Shown one piece after another: positions 36,218 to 46,115 of a DNA stretch of 64,000 nt (its first letter is position 1; every line of letters starts with the position of its first letter). The notes under the pieces were generated by a model. That model was not told the DNA's origin. It worked only from the letters and a program-made list of their open reading frames with translations, and made no database searches. The translations under genes were made by a program, and so were the position numbers. Source of the stretch: Salinibaculum litoreum (GTDB lineage Archaea; Halobacteriota; Halobacteria; Halobacteriales; Haloarculaceae); the NCBI GenBank assembly GCA_009789175.1, contig CP046866.1, forward strand, positions 1,116,001 to 1,180,000, written 5' to 3'.

Positions 36218-36661
36218 ATGCACCAGCGTTCTGACGTTGCGCCGGATACACTCCCCATCGAACTCACGGACGACGGCATCGAGGTCGAATATCTCGACGG
36301 CCGACGCGTCTTCTACCGTGGCGTTCCGACGGCAGTCGAGGAGTCTGTCACCACTGCACCCGGCAAGGACACACACGTCCTCGTCACCGATGCCGGTGAC
36401 AACCAGGGCGTGCTCGTCTACGTCAACGAACTGAACACGGAGAACGAAATCCTCGAAGACACCGGCGTGGGCAGAGTCATGCTCGAAGATAGTGAAGAGA
36501 CCACGGTGTTCCCCGGCGTCACCGTCAGGGAATCCGCCATGCGTATCGAAGTCGAAGCCGACACCGACGCTGTCGACGGACGGGTCTTCGTCTTCGAGGA
36601 AGACGAGATGGGCGAGCGCTCGTTCGAACTGGTCCCCCCGGGGACGACCGACGACGAGTGA
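36218..36661 (+). CDS. DUF5796-like haloarchaeal protein
   Basis: 147 aa from ATG 36218 (MHQRSDVAPDTLPIELT), confirmed by a TATA-like box 26 nt before it. Beta-rich, very acidic soluble protein, which I recall as the haloarchaeal DUF5796 family. No catalytic motif. Function unknown; convergent with the zinc-finger gene at 36686. Confidence 0.75.
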   Translation: MHQRSDVAPDTLPIELTDDGIEVEYLDGRRVFYRGVPTAVEESVTTAPGKDTHVLVTDAGDNQGVLVYVNELNTENEILEDTGVGRVMLEDSEETTVFPGVTVRESAMRIEVEADTDAVDGRVFVFEEDEMGERSFELVPPGTTDDE

Positions 36662-36685
36662 GCCAACGTTGAGTTCGGGGCAGGG

Positions 36686-36820
36686 CTACTGGATGTACGA
36701 CGGGTCTTCGTCGTCGCAGTTCTGTTCGTGTTGACGGGCATCCTCCTGTGAGTCGAAAAGCAGGCCACAGGAGTCACACTCGTACCACGTCATGTCGTCC
36801 CGTGTGGTCTCAGACACCAT
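36686..36820 (-). CDS. Small C2HC zinc-finger protein (DUF7128-like)
   Basis: 44 aa from ATG 36820. YECDSCGLLFDSQEDARQHEQNC holds C-x2-C ... H-x3-C, a single zinc finger. Tiny zinc-finger proteins of this kind are abundant in haloarchaea and several affect biofilm or stress regulation; this one is uncharacterised. Confidence 0.7.
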   Translation of the reverse strand: MVSETTRDDMTWYECDSCGLLFDSQEDARQHEQNCDDEDPSYIQ

Positions 36821-36921
36821 ACCATTACTTGCACCGGCGGTCGGTAAATGCGTTTCTCCGCAACAGAGTGACCAGATAGGGTCGATTGCCTCCCGACGGG
36901 CAGTCCGGTCGTCGACTGTCG

Positions 36922-36927
36922 TTTTAT
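36922..36927 (+). promoter_or_regulatory. TATA-like box of cdc48-type gene
   Basis: TTTTAT centred 28 nt before the ATG at 36953. Confidence 0.5.
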
Positions 36928-36952
36928 GTCGGTCCCTCACCTAGGGTGGAGC

Positions 36953-39061
36953 ATGAACGACGACGCGATGGAGTTGCGCGTCGAGGGGGCGCGAAAGCCC
37001 GACGCCGGACGGGGTATCGCACGCCTGCCCGGCCACGTCCAGAGCGCACTGAGCGTCCTCAGCGGTGACCCAATCCTCATCGAGGGGGAGACACTCACGG
37101 TCGCGAAAGTCTGGCCCGGTGACGACGAGGAGGATGTGGTCCGTATCGACGCGGATACGCGAGCAAGCGCCGGTGTCAACATCGGAGACTCCGTCATAAT
37201 CCGGAAAGCCAGCGTCGAGGATGCGACCAGCATCGTCCTCCACCCTGCCGACGAACATGCAGACGATACGGCCACGACGCAGGGATTGCGTCGCCGCCTC
37301 GTCGACCGTATCGTCCGTCCGGGCAAGCGTCTCAGGATTCAGGGCTATGGCGCGTACGTCGTCACCGAGACCAGCCCGACCAGTTCCGTCCGCGTCACGC
37401 AGAACACTCACGTGACGCTTGACCCCGACATCGCCGACGCCGAGGACGCACAGGTGGAGGCGGAGACGGGCGACGAACCGGTCAACCCGCCACAATCTGC
37501 GTCGGGTGCGACCTACGAAGACATCGGTGGCCTCGACGACGAACTCGACCGGATTCGGGAGATGATAGAGCTCCCGCTCTCGGAGCCGGAACTGTTCACC
37601 CGCCTGGGTATCGACCCGCCGAAAGGCGTCCTGCTGTATGGTCCGCCAGGGACCGGGAAGACGCTGATCGCCCGTGCGGTCGCCAACGAGGTCGATGCCT
37701 ACTTCGATACCATCTCCGGCCCAGAAATCGTCTCGAAGTACAAGGGTGAATCCGAGGAACGCCTGCGCGAGGCGTTCGAGGAAGCGGAAGCGAACGCTCC
37801 GGCAATCCTCTTCGTTGATGAAATCGACTCCATCGCGGGTACTCGTGACGACGATTCCGATATGGAGAACCGCGTCGTCGCCCAGTTGCTGACGCTGATG
37901 GACGGGCTCGAATCCCGCGAGGAAGTTGTCGTCATCGGCGCGACAAACCGCGTCGACGCCGTCGACCCTGCACTTCGTCGGGGCGGCCGGTTCGACCGCG
38001 AGATAGAGGTCGGTGTACCCGACGAGGTCGGACGCCGTGAGATTCTGGAGGTCCACACCCGTGAGATGCCCTTTGCCGAGGATGTGCACCTCGACCGCAT
38101 CGCCAGCCAGACCCATGGCTTCGTCGGCGCTGACATCGCCTCGCTCGTCCGGGAGGCCGGGATGTCTGCGCTGCGACGGGACCCCGAGGAGTTGTCGGTC
38201 GCCGCCGGCGATTTCGAGACGGCGCTGTCCGCGGTCGAACCCTCGGCGATGCGGGAGTACGTCGCCGAGTCCCCGACCGAGACGTTCGACGACGTGGGTG
38301 GACTGGACGACGCAAAACGCGCACTCAGGGAGGCCGTCGAGTGGCCCCTGGAGTACGGCCCGCTGTTCGAGGCCGCGGCGACGGACCCGCCCTCGGGCGT
38401 CTTGCTGTATGGCCCGCCTGGCACGGGAAAGACCCTGCTGGCTCGGGCTGTTGCCGGCGAGAGCGGCGTCAACTTTCTGCGCGTCGCTGGCCCCGAGGTG
38501 CTCGACCGGTACGTCGGCGAGAGCGAGGAGTCGATTCGTGAACTGTTCGAGCGGGCACGCCAGACGGCCCCGGCTATCGTCTTCTTCGACGAAATCGACG
38601 CCATCGCGGGCCGGCGCGGGAGCGGAAACGAGGTGACCGAGCGGGTCGTCTCCCAGTTGCTCGCGGAGATGGACGCCGCCGCGAGCCACCCGTCGCTGGT
38701 CGTGCTGGCCGCGACGAACCGGAAAGACGCCCTAGACCCGGCGCTGTTGCGCCCCGGTCGCCTGGAAACCCATATCGAAGTTCCCGACCCGGACGAAGCC
38801 GCACGCCGGGAGATTCTGACCGTCCACACTGCTGACCGCCCGCTCTCGGCGGATGTCGACCTCGACGCACTCGCTGCCGAGACTGTCGACTGTTCGGGCG
38901 CAGACCTGGAATCGCTCGTGCGAGCGGCATCGATGCGGGCCATCCGCGAAGTCGCCGCCGAGGTCGACCCCGTGGATGCCACCGCGCATACCGACGAGGT
39001 GAGCATTACTGCCGACCATTTCGAGACGGCGCGGATGGAACGCCTCGACCAGCAGGAGTGA
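36953..39061 (+). CDS. Cdc48/VCP-type double AAA+ ATPase
   Basis: 702 aa from ATG 36953. N-terminal double-psi barrel region (about residues 1-180), D1 AAA with Walker A GPPGTGKT at 230-237 and Walker B ILFVDEIDS, and D2 AAA with Walker A at 487-494, Walker B IVFFDEIDA and arginine-finger type RPGR. Unfolds ubiquitin-like (SAMP) tagged or other proteins, feeding the proteasome. Haloarchaea encode several paralogues; this one has a normal domain set. Not in an operon. Confidence 0.95.
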   Translation: MNDDAMELRVEGARKPDAGRGIARLPGHVQSALSVLSGDPILIEGETLTVAKVWPGDDEEDVVRIDADTRASAGVNIGDSVIIRKASVEDATSIVLHPADEHADDTATTQGLRRRLVDRIVRPGKRLRIQGYGAYVVTETSPTSSVRVTQNTHVTLDPDIADAEDAQVEAETGDEPVNPPQSASGATYEDIGGLDDELDRIREMIELPLSEPELFTRLGIDPPKGVLLYGPPGTGKTLIARAVANEVDAYFDTISGPEIVSKYKGESEERLREAFEEAEANAPAILFVDEIDSIAGTRDDDSDMENRVVAQLLTLMDGLESREEVVVIGATNRVDAVDPALRRGGRFDREIEVGVPDEVGRREILEVHTREMPFAEDVHLDRIASQTHGFVGADIASLVREAGMSALRRDPEELSVAAGDFETALSAVEPSAMREYVAESPTETFDDVGGLDDAKRALREAVEWPLEYGPLFEAAATDPPSGVLLYGPPGTGKTLLARAVAGESGVNFLRVAGPEVLDRYVGESEESIRELFERARQTAPAIVFFDEIDAIAGRRGSGNEVTERVVSQLLAEMDAAASHPSLVVLAATNRKDALDPALLRPGRLETHIEVPDPDEAARREILTVHTADRPLSADVDLDALAAETVDCSGADLESLVRAASMRAIREVAAEVDPVDATAHTDEVSITADHFETARMERLDQQE

Positions 39062-39156
39062 CGACACCACTCGACACGTGAATTCCGCCGGGCGGTTATC
39101 CGGTGTGATAATGACGGAGTCATCTTTTTGCGCGGGAGAGTCCATTGTCCGCCAAG

Positions 39157-40788
39157 ATGCTTTTCGACCGGTTCAGGAAGGTCGCCCGCTCGCTCCGGGG
39201 TCGGTCCGCACCCGTCGCTCCGGTCCCCGACGGTGGGACACAGATGAACGAAGACGCGGCCAGCGAGGAAACCGAAGGTCAAACTGGACAGGGAACTGGT
39301 CCCGGCGAACAGGAGGACTCCGACGGTGGGACAGACGAATCGGACACCGAGACCACCGTAACGGACACAGAGGGGTCGACGGACCCTGACGCCGTCGCTG
39401 CGGACATCGCGGACCGGTACGACCCCGACCTCGACAGGCTGGAATGGATATACGAGGATGTTGCCATCGACGAGGTGGACACGGCCCACCTGACGAGCGT
39501 GGAGACGGACCCGTCGAGCGTCCGTGACGGCATTGACATACGCACCAACGGTGACATCGGGCCGACGACGTTCGTCCAGTCACACGAAATCGCCATCGAC
39601 GCGCTCGTCGAAGCCACCTTCGAGCACCTCGGCGAGGAAGTCGACGCCGACGAGGAACTCGATGCGACGGCGGACGCACTGCGCTCTGGTCTCCACGAGA
39701 TGCTCACCTCCGTCCGGACCGGTGTCAGCGAGTACGAACAGCAGACGGCCGCCGACCGCGACGACCACCACGAGCGCCACGAGGAGACGGTCGCGCTGGT
39801 CGAGGAACTCCAGGATACGATGGCCGCCTTACAGGACGGCAACCTCGATGCCCGCGCCGAGTTCGACTCTGACGGTGATGTCGACGAGACGCTGCTGGCC
39901 GTGGTCGACTCGCTCAACGACCTCGCCTCGCAGTTCGAAGACGCCGCCAGCCGGGTCAGCGACCAGACGACCGAGCTGGCCTCCTCTATCGACCAGGCTT
40001 CCGTCGCCGCCGGACAAGTGGAACAACGCGTCACCAAGCAGACCGAACTGCTGGGCGAGGCCTCCCGCGAGATTCAGGGGGTCAGTGCGAGCATGGAGCA
40101 GATAGCGGCTACCTCCGATGAGGTTGCCTCCGCCGCACAGCAGGCACTCGACTCCGCCGACGAGGGACTGGCCGCGAGCGAGGAGGTCAAAGACGTGACC
40201 GATGACATGGCAGAACGCAGTGATGACCTCGTCGAGAGCGTCAGCAGTCTCGAAGAACGGATGGACGACATCGAGGAAATCGTCGAAGTGATTTCGGACG
40301 TGGCCGAGCAGACCAACCTGCTCGCGCTCAACGCCAATATCGAGGCCGCTCGCGCTGGCGAGGCCGGGGCCGGCTTTTCGGTCGTCGCAGACGAAGTCAA
40401 GAGCCTCGCCGAGGAGACCAGCGGCTACACCGAAGAGATCTCCGAGAACATCGAACAGATTCAGCAACAGGCTGCCGAAACGGTCACCGCCGTCGATGAC
40501 TCCCACGAACAGATTTCCCACGCCGAGGAGCGCGTCAGCGAGTCACTGACAGCGTTACAGGACATCGCCGAGAACGTCGAGGAGGCTGCCGACGGTATCC
40601 AGGAAGTTGCCCACGCAAACGACGACCAGGCAGCCACCATCGAGGAAATCACGACCTCAATCGAGGAGGTCCACGACCACGCCCGCGAGGCCGAAGACGC
40701 CGCTGGCAACATCGTCGGTGCCACTGAGCGCCAGACCCAGGCTGTCAACGAACTGTACGACAGCGTCAACGACCTCGTGAACCGGTGA
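39157..40788 (+). CDS. Cytoplasmic methyl-accepting chemotaxis transducer
   Basis: 543 aa from ATG 39157; a TTG at 39145 or ATG at 39244 are alternatives. No membrane helix, so it is a soluble transducer. An acidic N-terminal tail and an uncharacterised input region (about 95-210) precede a coiled-coil signalling domain whose hairpin tip reads NLLALNANIEAARAGEAGAGFSVVADEVK-type sequence (about 388-420), the CheA/CheW contact. Glu pairs suitable for methylation flank it. Input signal unknown. Confidence 0.9.
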   Translation: MLFDRFRKVARSLRGRSAPVAPVPDGGTQMNEDAASEETEGQTGQGTGPGEQEDSDGGTDESDTETTVTDTEGSTDPDAVAADIADRYDPDLDRLEWIYEDVAIDEVDTAHLTSVETDPSSVRDGIDIRTNGDIGPTTFVQSHEIAIDALVEATFEHLGEEVDADEELDATADALRSGLHEMLTSVRTGVSEYEQQTAADRDDHHERHEETVALVEELQDTMAALQDGNLDARAEFDSDGDVDETLLAVVDSLNDLASQFEDAASRVSDQTTELASSIDQASVAAGQVEQRVTKQTELLGEASREIQGVSASMEQIAATSDEVASAAQQALDSADEGLAASEEVKDVTDDMAERSDDLVESVSSLEERMDDIEEIVEVISDVAEQTNLLALNANIEAARAGEAGAGFSVVADEVKSLAEETSGYTEEISENIEQIQQQAAETVTAVDDSHEQISHAEERVSESLTALQDIAENVEEAADGIQEVAHANDDQAATIEEITTSIEEVHDHAREAEDAAGNIVGATERQTQAVNELYDSVNDLVNR

Positions 40789-40840
40789 CTCGGGACCGCT
40801 AACCGGCAGGCATTTTCACGCCCTCTCCGTTCTGACCGCC

Positions 40841-41287
40841 ATGAGCAGCGACAGTAACGAGTCCCGTGGTGCCACCGCTGAGTCCGATGCGTCCGGGGAG
40901 AGTACGGACGCACCCCTGCCCGCGACTGGCCTCGCTGTTGGCCTGATTTTCGGGGCCGCGATGGGGTCGGTTCTAGGTGTCTTCGTCGGGGACTCCGCAC
41001 CGACGCTTGCGTACGGTGCCGGGGGTGGGCTCCTCGTGGGGACGCTGGTCGGTCGACTCATCGATGCTAACCTCGGCGAGGAGCGCCTGCGTGTGCGAGT
41101 CGTCGGTGGTAGCGGGGTCGTCGGCCTGTGTCTGGGAGCGGTCGTCGGCGCGGTTGCGGCGTGGTCAGTCGACACCGGTGTCGCAGTCGGTGCCGGTGTC
41201 GGCGCTGGCGTCGGTTTCGTCCACGCGTCGCTCGTCGGCGCAGCCCTGCTGTCTTCGATAGATGACCTCACAGACGACTCGGAGTGA
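40841..41287 (+). CDS. Glycine-zipper membrane protein
   Basis: 148 aa, ATG 40841. Acidic tail of about 35 residues, then about four Gly-rich hydrophobic helices with GxxxG repeats (VGLIFGAAMGSVLGVFVG; GAGGGLLVGTLVGRL; VGLCLGAVVGAVAAW; GVGAGVGFVHASLVG). Helix-packing type membrane protein, function unknown. It follows the transducer by about 50 nt and may share its transcript. Confidence 0.7.
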   Translation: MSSDSNESRGATAESDASGESTDAPLPATGLAVGLIFGAAMGSVLGVFVGDSAPTLAYGAGGGLLVGTLVGRLIDANLGEERLRVRVVGGSGVVGLCLGAVVGAVAAWSVDTGVAVGAGVGAGVGFVHASLVGAALLSSIDDLTDDSE

Positions 41288-41384
41288 CGCGTCTGTCCGG
41301 GATAGCTGACGCCGACGGCGAAGCCATGCCGTTTGGTACCACTCACCATACATTTTTGCCCGTGCCGACCGAATGTGGAGGGGA

Positions 41385-42902
41385 ATGACGTACGAACACT
41401 ACATCGACGGCACCTGGACTGCCGGACACGGCGAGGAGACTTTCACCAGCGAGGACCCCGCTACCCGGGAGCCCCTGGGGACGTTCCACCGCGGGACGGC
41501 CGAGGACGTTCGCGAGGCCACCGCCGCCGCTGCCGAGGCGTTCGAAGCGTGGCGCGCCCTCTCTTACATCGACCGCGCGGAGTACCTCTGGGACATCTTC
41601 CACGAACTGCGGGACAGACACGAGGAACTGGGCGAGATAGTCACCAAGGAGTGTGGCAAGGAGATTAGCGAGGGCAAAGCGGACGTGACCGAGGCCTGGC
41701 ACATGGTGGAGTGGGCCGCGGGCAACGCTCGTCACCCCCACGGCGACGTGGTCCCCTCCGAGATTCCCGCGAAAGACGCCTACATGCGCCGGAAACCGCG
41801 AGGAGTCGTCGGCTGTATCACGCCGTGGAACTTCCCCGTCGCGATTCCGTTCTGGCATATGGCTGTCTCGCTGGTCGAGGGCAACACCGTCGTCTGGAAA
41901 CCCGCCGAGCAGACGCCGTGGTGCGGGCAGACTATCGCCGAGATGTTCGAGGCGAGCGGCATCCCCGACGGCGTGTTCAATCTCGTGCAAGGCTTCGGTG
42001 ATGCCGGTGGGGCTATCGTCGAGGACTACCGCGTGGACACTGTTCTCTTTACTGGCTCCGCCGAAGTCGGCCACGAGGTCGCTGGCGAAGTCGGTCCCGA
42101 ACCCGGCAAGACCGTCTCCTGTGAGATGGGCGGGAAAAATGCCGTCGTCATTACAGCGAACGCGGACATGGACACGGCCCTGCACTCGGCGGTGATGTCC
42201 TCGTTCAAGACGACCGGCCAGCGGTGTGTGTCCGCGGAGCGACTCATCGTCCACGAAGATGTCTACGAGGAGTTCAAAAGCGAGTTCGTCGACCTCGCAA
42301 TGCAGGTCGCCGTGGGTGACCCACTTGAGGAAGACACGTTCATGGGGCCAGTCGTCGACGGGAGGCAGGTCGAGAAGTTTCACGAGTACAACGACCTCGC
42401 GCGCACGGAGGGCGCAAACGTCCTCGTCGACCGCACCGAACTCACAGACGAGGAGATTCCCGCGGGATTCGAGGACGGCTTCTGGGTGGGGCCGTTCGTC
42501 TACGAAATCGACTACGACTCTGACCTGCGCTGTCTCCAGGAGGAAGTGTTTGGCCCCCACGTCGCCTTGCTTTCGTACTCCGGTGGGATAGAGCGCGCTG
42601 TCGAGATACACAACGATGTCCCCTACGGACTGACGGGAGCCGTTATCAGCGAGGACTACCGGGAAATCAACTACTTCCGAGACCACGCCGATGTCGGCCT
42701 GGGCTATGCCAACCTGCCCTGTATCGGGGCCGAGGTCCATCTCCCCTTCGGCGGGGTGAAAAAGTCCGGGAAAGGCTCGCCACACGCCCGCGAGGTCATC
42801 GAAGCCGTCACCGAGCGGACGGCGTGGACGCTCAACAACGCCAGAGACATCGAGATGGCACAGGGGTTGTCGGCGGAGATTACAACCAAAGACGAGGAGT
42901 GA
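41385..42902 (+). CDS. NAD(P)-dependent aldehyde dehydrogenase
   Basis: 505 aa from ATG 41385. TPWNFP-type cofactor loop (GCITPWNFPVAI, about residue 147), KPAEQTP, catalytic Cys in FKTTGQRCVSAERL (about 285), general base in CEMGGKNAVVI. The C-terminus contains EVFGPHV. Resembles semialdehyde or piperideine-6-carboxylate dehydrogenases. Oxidises an aldehyde to the acid; substrate not determined. A strong purine tract (GGAGGGGA) touches the ATG. Confidence 0.92.
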   Translation: MTYEHYIDGTWTAGHGEETFTSEDPATREPLGTFHRGTAEDVREATAAAAEAFEAWRALSYIDRAEYLWDIFHELRDRHEELGEIVTKECGKEISEGKADVTEAWHMVEWAAGNARHPHGDVVPSEIPAKDAYMRRKPRGVVGCITPWNFPVAIPFWHMAVSLVEGNTVVWKPAEQTPWCGQTIAEMFEASGIPDGVFNLVQGFGDAGGAIVEDYRVDTVLFTGSAEVGHEVAGEVGPEPGKTVSCEMGGKNAVVITANADMDTALHSAVMSSFKTTGQRCVSAERLIVHEDVYEEFKSEFVDLAMQVAVGDPLEEDTFMGPVVDGRQVEKFHEYNDLARTEGANVLVDRTELTDEEIPAGFEDGFWVGPFVYEIDYDSDLRCLQEEVFGPHVALLSYSGGIERAVEIHNDVPYGLTGAVISEDYREINYFRDHADVGLGYANLPCIGAEVHLPFGGVKKSGKGSPHAREVIEAVTERTAWTLNNARDIEMAQGLSAEITTKDEE

Positions 42903-43109
42903 AGACGGGGAGCCGAGGAGTCGGCCGTGGGGCCGTCCGGACGACCCTGGCCGACGTGACGACGTCCGAGTGTGGCCGGGAGCCCGCGAGGTCGCGTGGT
43001 TTCGCCGGCGACGTGAAAAGCGTCTGCCGGCGATGGGTACTGTGGCCCGATTGCAGATAAAACCCCCGGCGTCCTGACGAGGGGCGATTGCCGGAAGCGG
43101 TGGTAACTG

Positions 43110-43919
43110 TCACTCGCGCCTGTCTGCAAGCGCCGGGAATTCCTCGCGCCGCGTTGCGACGGTCTCCGGCGAGAGGTCCGCAGAAACGAGCGCCGGGTCG
43201 TCGTTCGCGCTGGCAAGCGTCGTTCCCCACGGGTCATAGATAGTCGACCGACCCAGCAGTTCGGCGTCGCTGAACTGGCCGACGCCGTTGACAGCACCGA
43301 CGTACATCAGGTTCTCGACGGCGCGTGCCCGCCCGAAGAGTTCCCAGTGTTCGACCCGAGGATAGGGCCAGGCACTCGGCACCACCGTCAGCGTCGCTCC
43401 GGCGTCGACAAGCGACCGGTACAGTTCCGGGAACCGCAAATCGTAGCAGGTGGTCATTCCGAGTGTAAAGCCCTCGAAGGAGACGGTCGGCAGGGATTCA
43501 CCGGCCACGAGCAACTCCTGTTCGGCCGAGCCGTAGCCAAAGAGGTGGTGCTTACGGTAGACTGCCTGCCGTGTGCCGTCCCTGTCGAGAAAGACGGCCG
43601 TGTTGGCCAGCCCTTCCTCAGCAGGCGTCTCAAAGCCCCGTTCTGTCGACGCCGCGAGGTCCTCGACGATACTGCCCGCGACGACGGCGACGCCCTCCGT
43701 GGCGGCGGTCTCGGCAAGCCCGGTCAGCGTTTCTCCGTCCAGTGGCTCTGCCTCCCGACTGTACCTGTCGAACGCGAAGTAGCCAACTGTGAACAGCTCC
43801 GGCAGGACGACGAGGTCAGCGCCGTCGGCGGCAGCACGCCGTATGGCCTCGTGGGCACGCTTGCGGTTCGCATCGGGGTCGCCACTGGCCACGTCCAGTT
43901 GTGCGAGTGCCAGTCGCAT
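43110..43919 (-). CDS. Carbon-nitrogen hydrolase (nitrilase superfamily amidase)
   Basis: 269 aa. The Glu-Lys-Cys triad is visible: PELFTVGYFAF (Glu about 41), YRKHHLFGYG (Lys about 122) and MTTCYDLRFPELYR (Cys about 155). Closest in pattern to Nit2/omega-amidase and YafV-type enzymes that hydrolyse amide groups such as 2-oxoglutaramate. Its ATG overlaps by one base the stop of the SRPBCC gene upstream. Confidence 0.9.
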   Translation of the reverse strand: MRLALAQLDVASGDPDANRKRAHEAIRRAAADGADLVVLPELFTVGYFAFDRYSREAEPLDGETLTGLAETAATEGVAVVAGSIVEDLAASTERGFETPAEEGLANTAVFLDRDGTRQAVYRKHHLFGYGSAEQELLVAGESLPTVSFEGFTLGMTTCYDLRFPELYRSLVDAGATLTVVPSAWPYPRVEHWELFGRARAVENLMYVGAVNGVGQFSDAELLGRSTIYDPWGTTLASANDDPALVSADLSPETVATRREEFPALADRRE

Positions 43920-44344
43920 CAGGACAGCCCCAGTTCCTCCAGCAACGCGTCTTCGAGGTTGTCGAACTCCGCTTCCATGTTTCGCTTGAAAAAGCGCTCG
44001 ACGCCAGGGACCTTGCCGTCGACGACGAACCGGTTCGTGAGACGGGTTCCGTCGTCTGTCGCTTCGAGTTCGTGCTCGCCGAGAACGCGCATCACTTTCG
44101 ACCGGCCGACGAATTCGACGTATGATGGTGGGTCCCGCGTCTTCTCCTCGGTCTCGACCCGGATAGTTCGGTTCACGACTGGAATCGGGAGCCGGAGATG
44201 CCAGACTGCCTGGCCGGTGTCCAGTAACTCGAAGTCTTCGACGACGCTTATCGGTCTGGCCCGCTTTTCCGGGTCGGAAATAAATTCCCAGACTGCCTCA
44301 CGAGGGACCGGCACATCGATAACTCGTTCGACCCGGACTGTCAT
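43919..44344 (-). CDS. SRPBCC (START-like) family protein
   Basis: 141 aa, ATG 44344. START/Bet v 1 fold: begins VERVIDVPVPREAVWEFISDPEKR, typical of small lipid- or polyketide-binding SRPBCC proteins, ending in an amphipathic helix. Ligand unknown. Its TGA overlaps the nitrilase ATG (TCAT on the plus strand at 43917-43920), so the two are translationally coupled. Confidence 0.82.
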   Translation of the reverse strand: MTVRVERVIDVPVPREAVWEFISDPEKRARPISVVEDFELLDTGQAVWHLRLPIPVVNRTIRVETEEKTRDPPSYVEFVGRSKVMRVLGEHELEATDDGTRLTNRFVVDGKVPGVERFFKRNMEAEFDNLEDALLEELGLS

Positions 44345-44381
44345 GCACGGGGTTTTGGAGAGTGGCCTGAAAAACCTCGCG

Positions 44382-44606
44382 CTAACTCCGCGTCACTCGC
44401 CATGTCGTCGAGCGAGCGCGACCCCACTTCTCGATTTCGACCTCTTCGGACTCCTCTGCCAGCTTGGGGAGGCGCGCGCCGACCTGCTTCGACGAGAGGC
44501 CGAGTTGCTCCGCGATGTTTTTCGAGCGGAAATAGCTCTCCCCGCGCGAGACGCTATCACGGAGATATTCGAGGATGCGCCGGTCCTCCTGGCTGAGGTC
44601 TGTCAT
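44382..44606 (-). CDS. Small winged-helix protein (DUF7123-like)
   Basis: 74 aa, ATG 44606. SQEDRRILEYLRDSVSRGESYFRSKNIAEQLGLSSKQVGARL shows an HTH with recognition helix LSSKQVGARL, in a family I recall as haloarchaeal DUF7123. Likely a DNA-binding regulator (inference). Stop lies 37 nt before the SRPBCC start. Confidence 0.78.
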   Translation of the reverse strand: MTDLSQEDRRILEYLRDSVSRGESYFRSKNIAEQLGLSSKQVGARLPKLAEESEEVEIEKWGRARSTTWRVTRS

Positions 44607-44664
44607 CGCACATCCCTAGGGCTTCGTTCCTCTTAACAATTTTCGGACTGGGCGACAGTACCGC

Positions 44665-44877
44665 TCACTCGAACATGTGCAACGCTGCCACCGCGAGCGA
44701 CCCCGCACCGACCGCGACGGCAAACGCGATGCCGGAGTAGAGTTGCATCTGTCCGTCACCGTCCAGTGCGTAGAGATACGACGTACCAAGCATCGCCAGC
44801 GCTCCCACCAACGCGACGACGCTGAACGTGATAGACAGTCCGAGTCCCTTGTCCGACGCCTGCAACGTATCTGCCAT
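44665..44877 (-). CDS. Small two-helix membrane protein (DUF7525-like)
   Basis: 70 aa, ATG 44877. Two hydrophobic helices (about residues 15-38 and 48-67) around a short loop; resembles a haloarchaeal small membrane family I recall as DUF7525. No function known. Confidence 0.68.
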   Translation of the reverse strand: MADTLQASDKGLGLSITFSVVALVGALAMLGTSYLYALDGDGQMQLYSGIAFAVAVGAGSLAVAALHMFE

Positions 44878-44980
44878 GTGAACCCCTTTTCCCGGTCAGT
44901 ACTTAGGTCATACGACTCCTGTCGGCAGGAACGGCCGACAGTGATACGGTCTGTTTGCCGTGGTCGAACAAACGCCCCAC

Positions 44981-46015
44981 TCAGGTGATGGTGATGTGGT
45001 CGGACTGCTCGTCCAGTGCGAGATTCGTCGCGATTTCTGCGTTTCGAACGGCGTACTGGGCGGTCTGCTGGAGACTGACGAGCACTTCGCGGACCTGGAG
45101 GAGCTGTTGGTTGTTCATCTCCGGGAGGTCCGAGAGTATCTCCTGTTCCCGGTCGCCAATCTCCGCGAACTTCGTCCGCACCTCGATGGCTCGGTCGTAA
45201 TCGCGCTCGACGACTGCCTCGACGGCGAGTTCGGTAATCTCGTTGACTTGGTCGGTGAACTCACGGATGCGCCGCATCGTCCCGGACTCGACGTTGAGTG
45301 CGTGGTTCTCGGCTTCGAGTGCGATGTCGGCGATGTCTTCGGCGTTGTCCGCCGTCAACTCGAGGTTTTTCGCCATCGAGCGATACCCGATGAGCGGGAA
45401 CCCGTCGTCTAGCCCCACCGAGCGCGCGAGGTTGGGGTTCTGGTAAGCGGTAAAGATGAGCCGCAGCAGGAGGACGAATATCTTGTTTGCCTGCCGCTCC
45501 CGGTTGAGCGCGCGCTGTGCGAGGTCGGGGTTGTTGTGAGCCAGCGCCTTCACGGCCTCGTTGCGCATCGTACTCCCCGTCGACTCCAGCCGTTCGAGCA
45601 AATTGTCGAGCGTGAAGTCCTCGGGGTCGACCGAACACCGGATAGCGATGCTTTCGGGCGTTTCTTCGATGACGCCCAGTCCCATCAACTGTGTCTCGGC
45701 GTTGTAGACGGCATTGATGTGTGAACTCTTCAGACTCTCGCCTTCGGCCGCGTCGACGTGGATGATACGACGGCCGAGGACGTACTGCGCGACGATGGCA
45801 CGCTCGACTGCGTCGGCGTCCAGCCCCGTCGCACTGATGACGGCCTCCGACTCCTCGGAGGTGACCGACTCGGGCATCACTGTCAGCGTTCCCTTCCCGC
45901 CGATACGGATAGACACCTCGTCACCCTTATCGACGTTTTGCGCCTGTGCCCACTCCGCTGGAAGCGTCATCGCCAGCGTCGAGGGACCGAGCCGCTGGAC
46001 CTTTCTCGTTTCCAT
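44981..46015 (-). CDS. phoU: AbrB-PhoU phosphate uptake regulator
   Basis: 344 aa, ATG 46015. Residues about 1-50 form a SpoVT-AbrB DNA-binding domain (METRKVQRLGPSTLAMTLPAEWAQ), followed by two PhoU three-helix repeats (about 110-330; SMAKNLELTADNAEDIADIALEAENHAL). This fused form is common in archaea and is thought to control phosphate transport genes; no pst genes are in the window. An inverted repeat lies 70-100 nt upstream. Confidence 0.92.
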   Translation of the reverse strand: METRKVQRLGPSTLAMTLPAEWAQAQNVDKGDEVSIRIGGKGTLTVMPESVTSEESEAVISATGLDADAVERAIVAQYVLGRRIIHVDAAEGESLKSSHINAVYNAETQLMGLGVIEETPESIAIRCSVDPEDFTLDNLLERLESTGSTMRNEAVKALAHNNPDLAQRALNRERQANKIFVLLLRLIFTAYQNPNLARSVGLDDGFPLIGYRSMAKNLELTADNAEDIADIALEAENHALNVESGTMRRIREFTDQVNEITELAVEAVVERDYDRAIEVRTKFAEIGDREQEILSDLPEMNNQQLLQVREVLVSLQQTAQYAVRNAEIATNLALDEQSDHITIT

Positions 46016-46083
46016 ATCTGATGGGAGGTAGCCAGCCTACCTTAGTCTTATCATTATTCCCTTATTTGTACAGGCCGAACTAC

Positions 46084-46115
46084 GGTAGTCTTCGGTAGAC
46101 TGGTCTTCGACTACC
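46084..46115. repeat. Inverted repeat upstream of phoU
   Basis: GGTAGTC (46084-46090) and GACTACC (46109-46115), with further GGTAG copies between and at 46123. Lies upstream of the AbrB-domain regulator and may be an operator (inference). Confidence 0.5.

Noticed and set aside
36941-39489. Two long minus-strand frames opposite the Cdc48-type gene
   Set aside because: Overlap the whole AAA+ ATPase on the plus strand and have Arg/Ser-rich, non-haloarchaeal composition.
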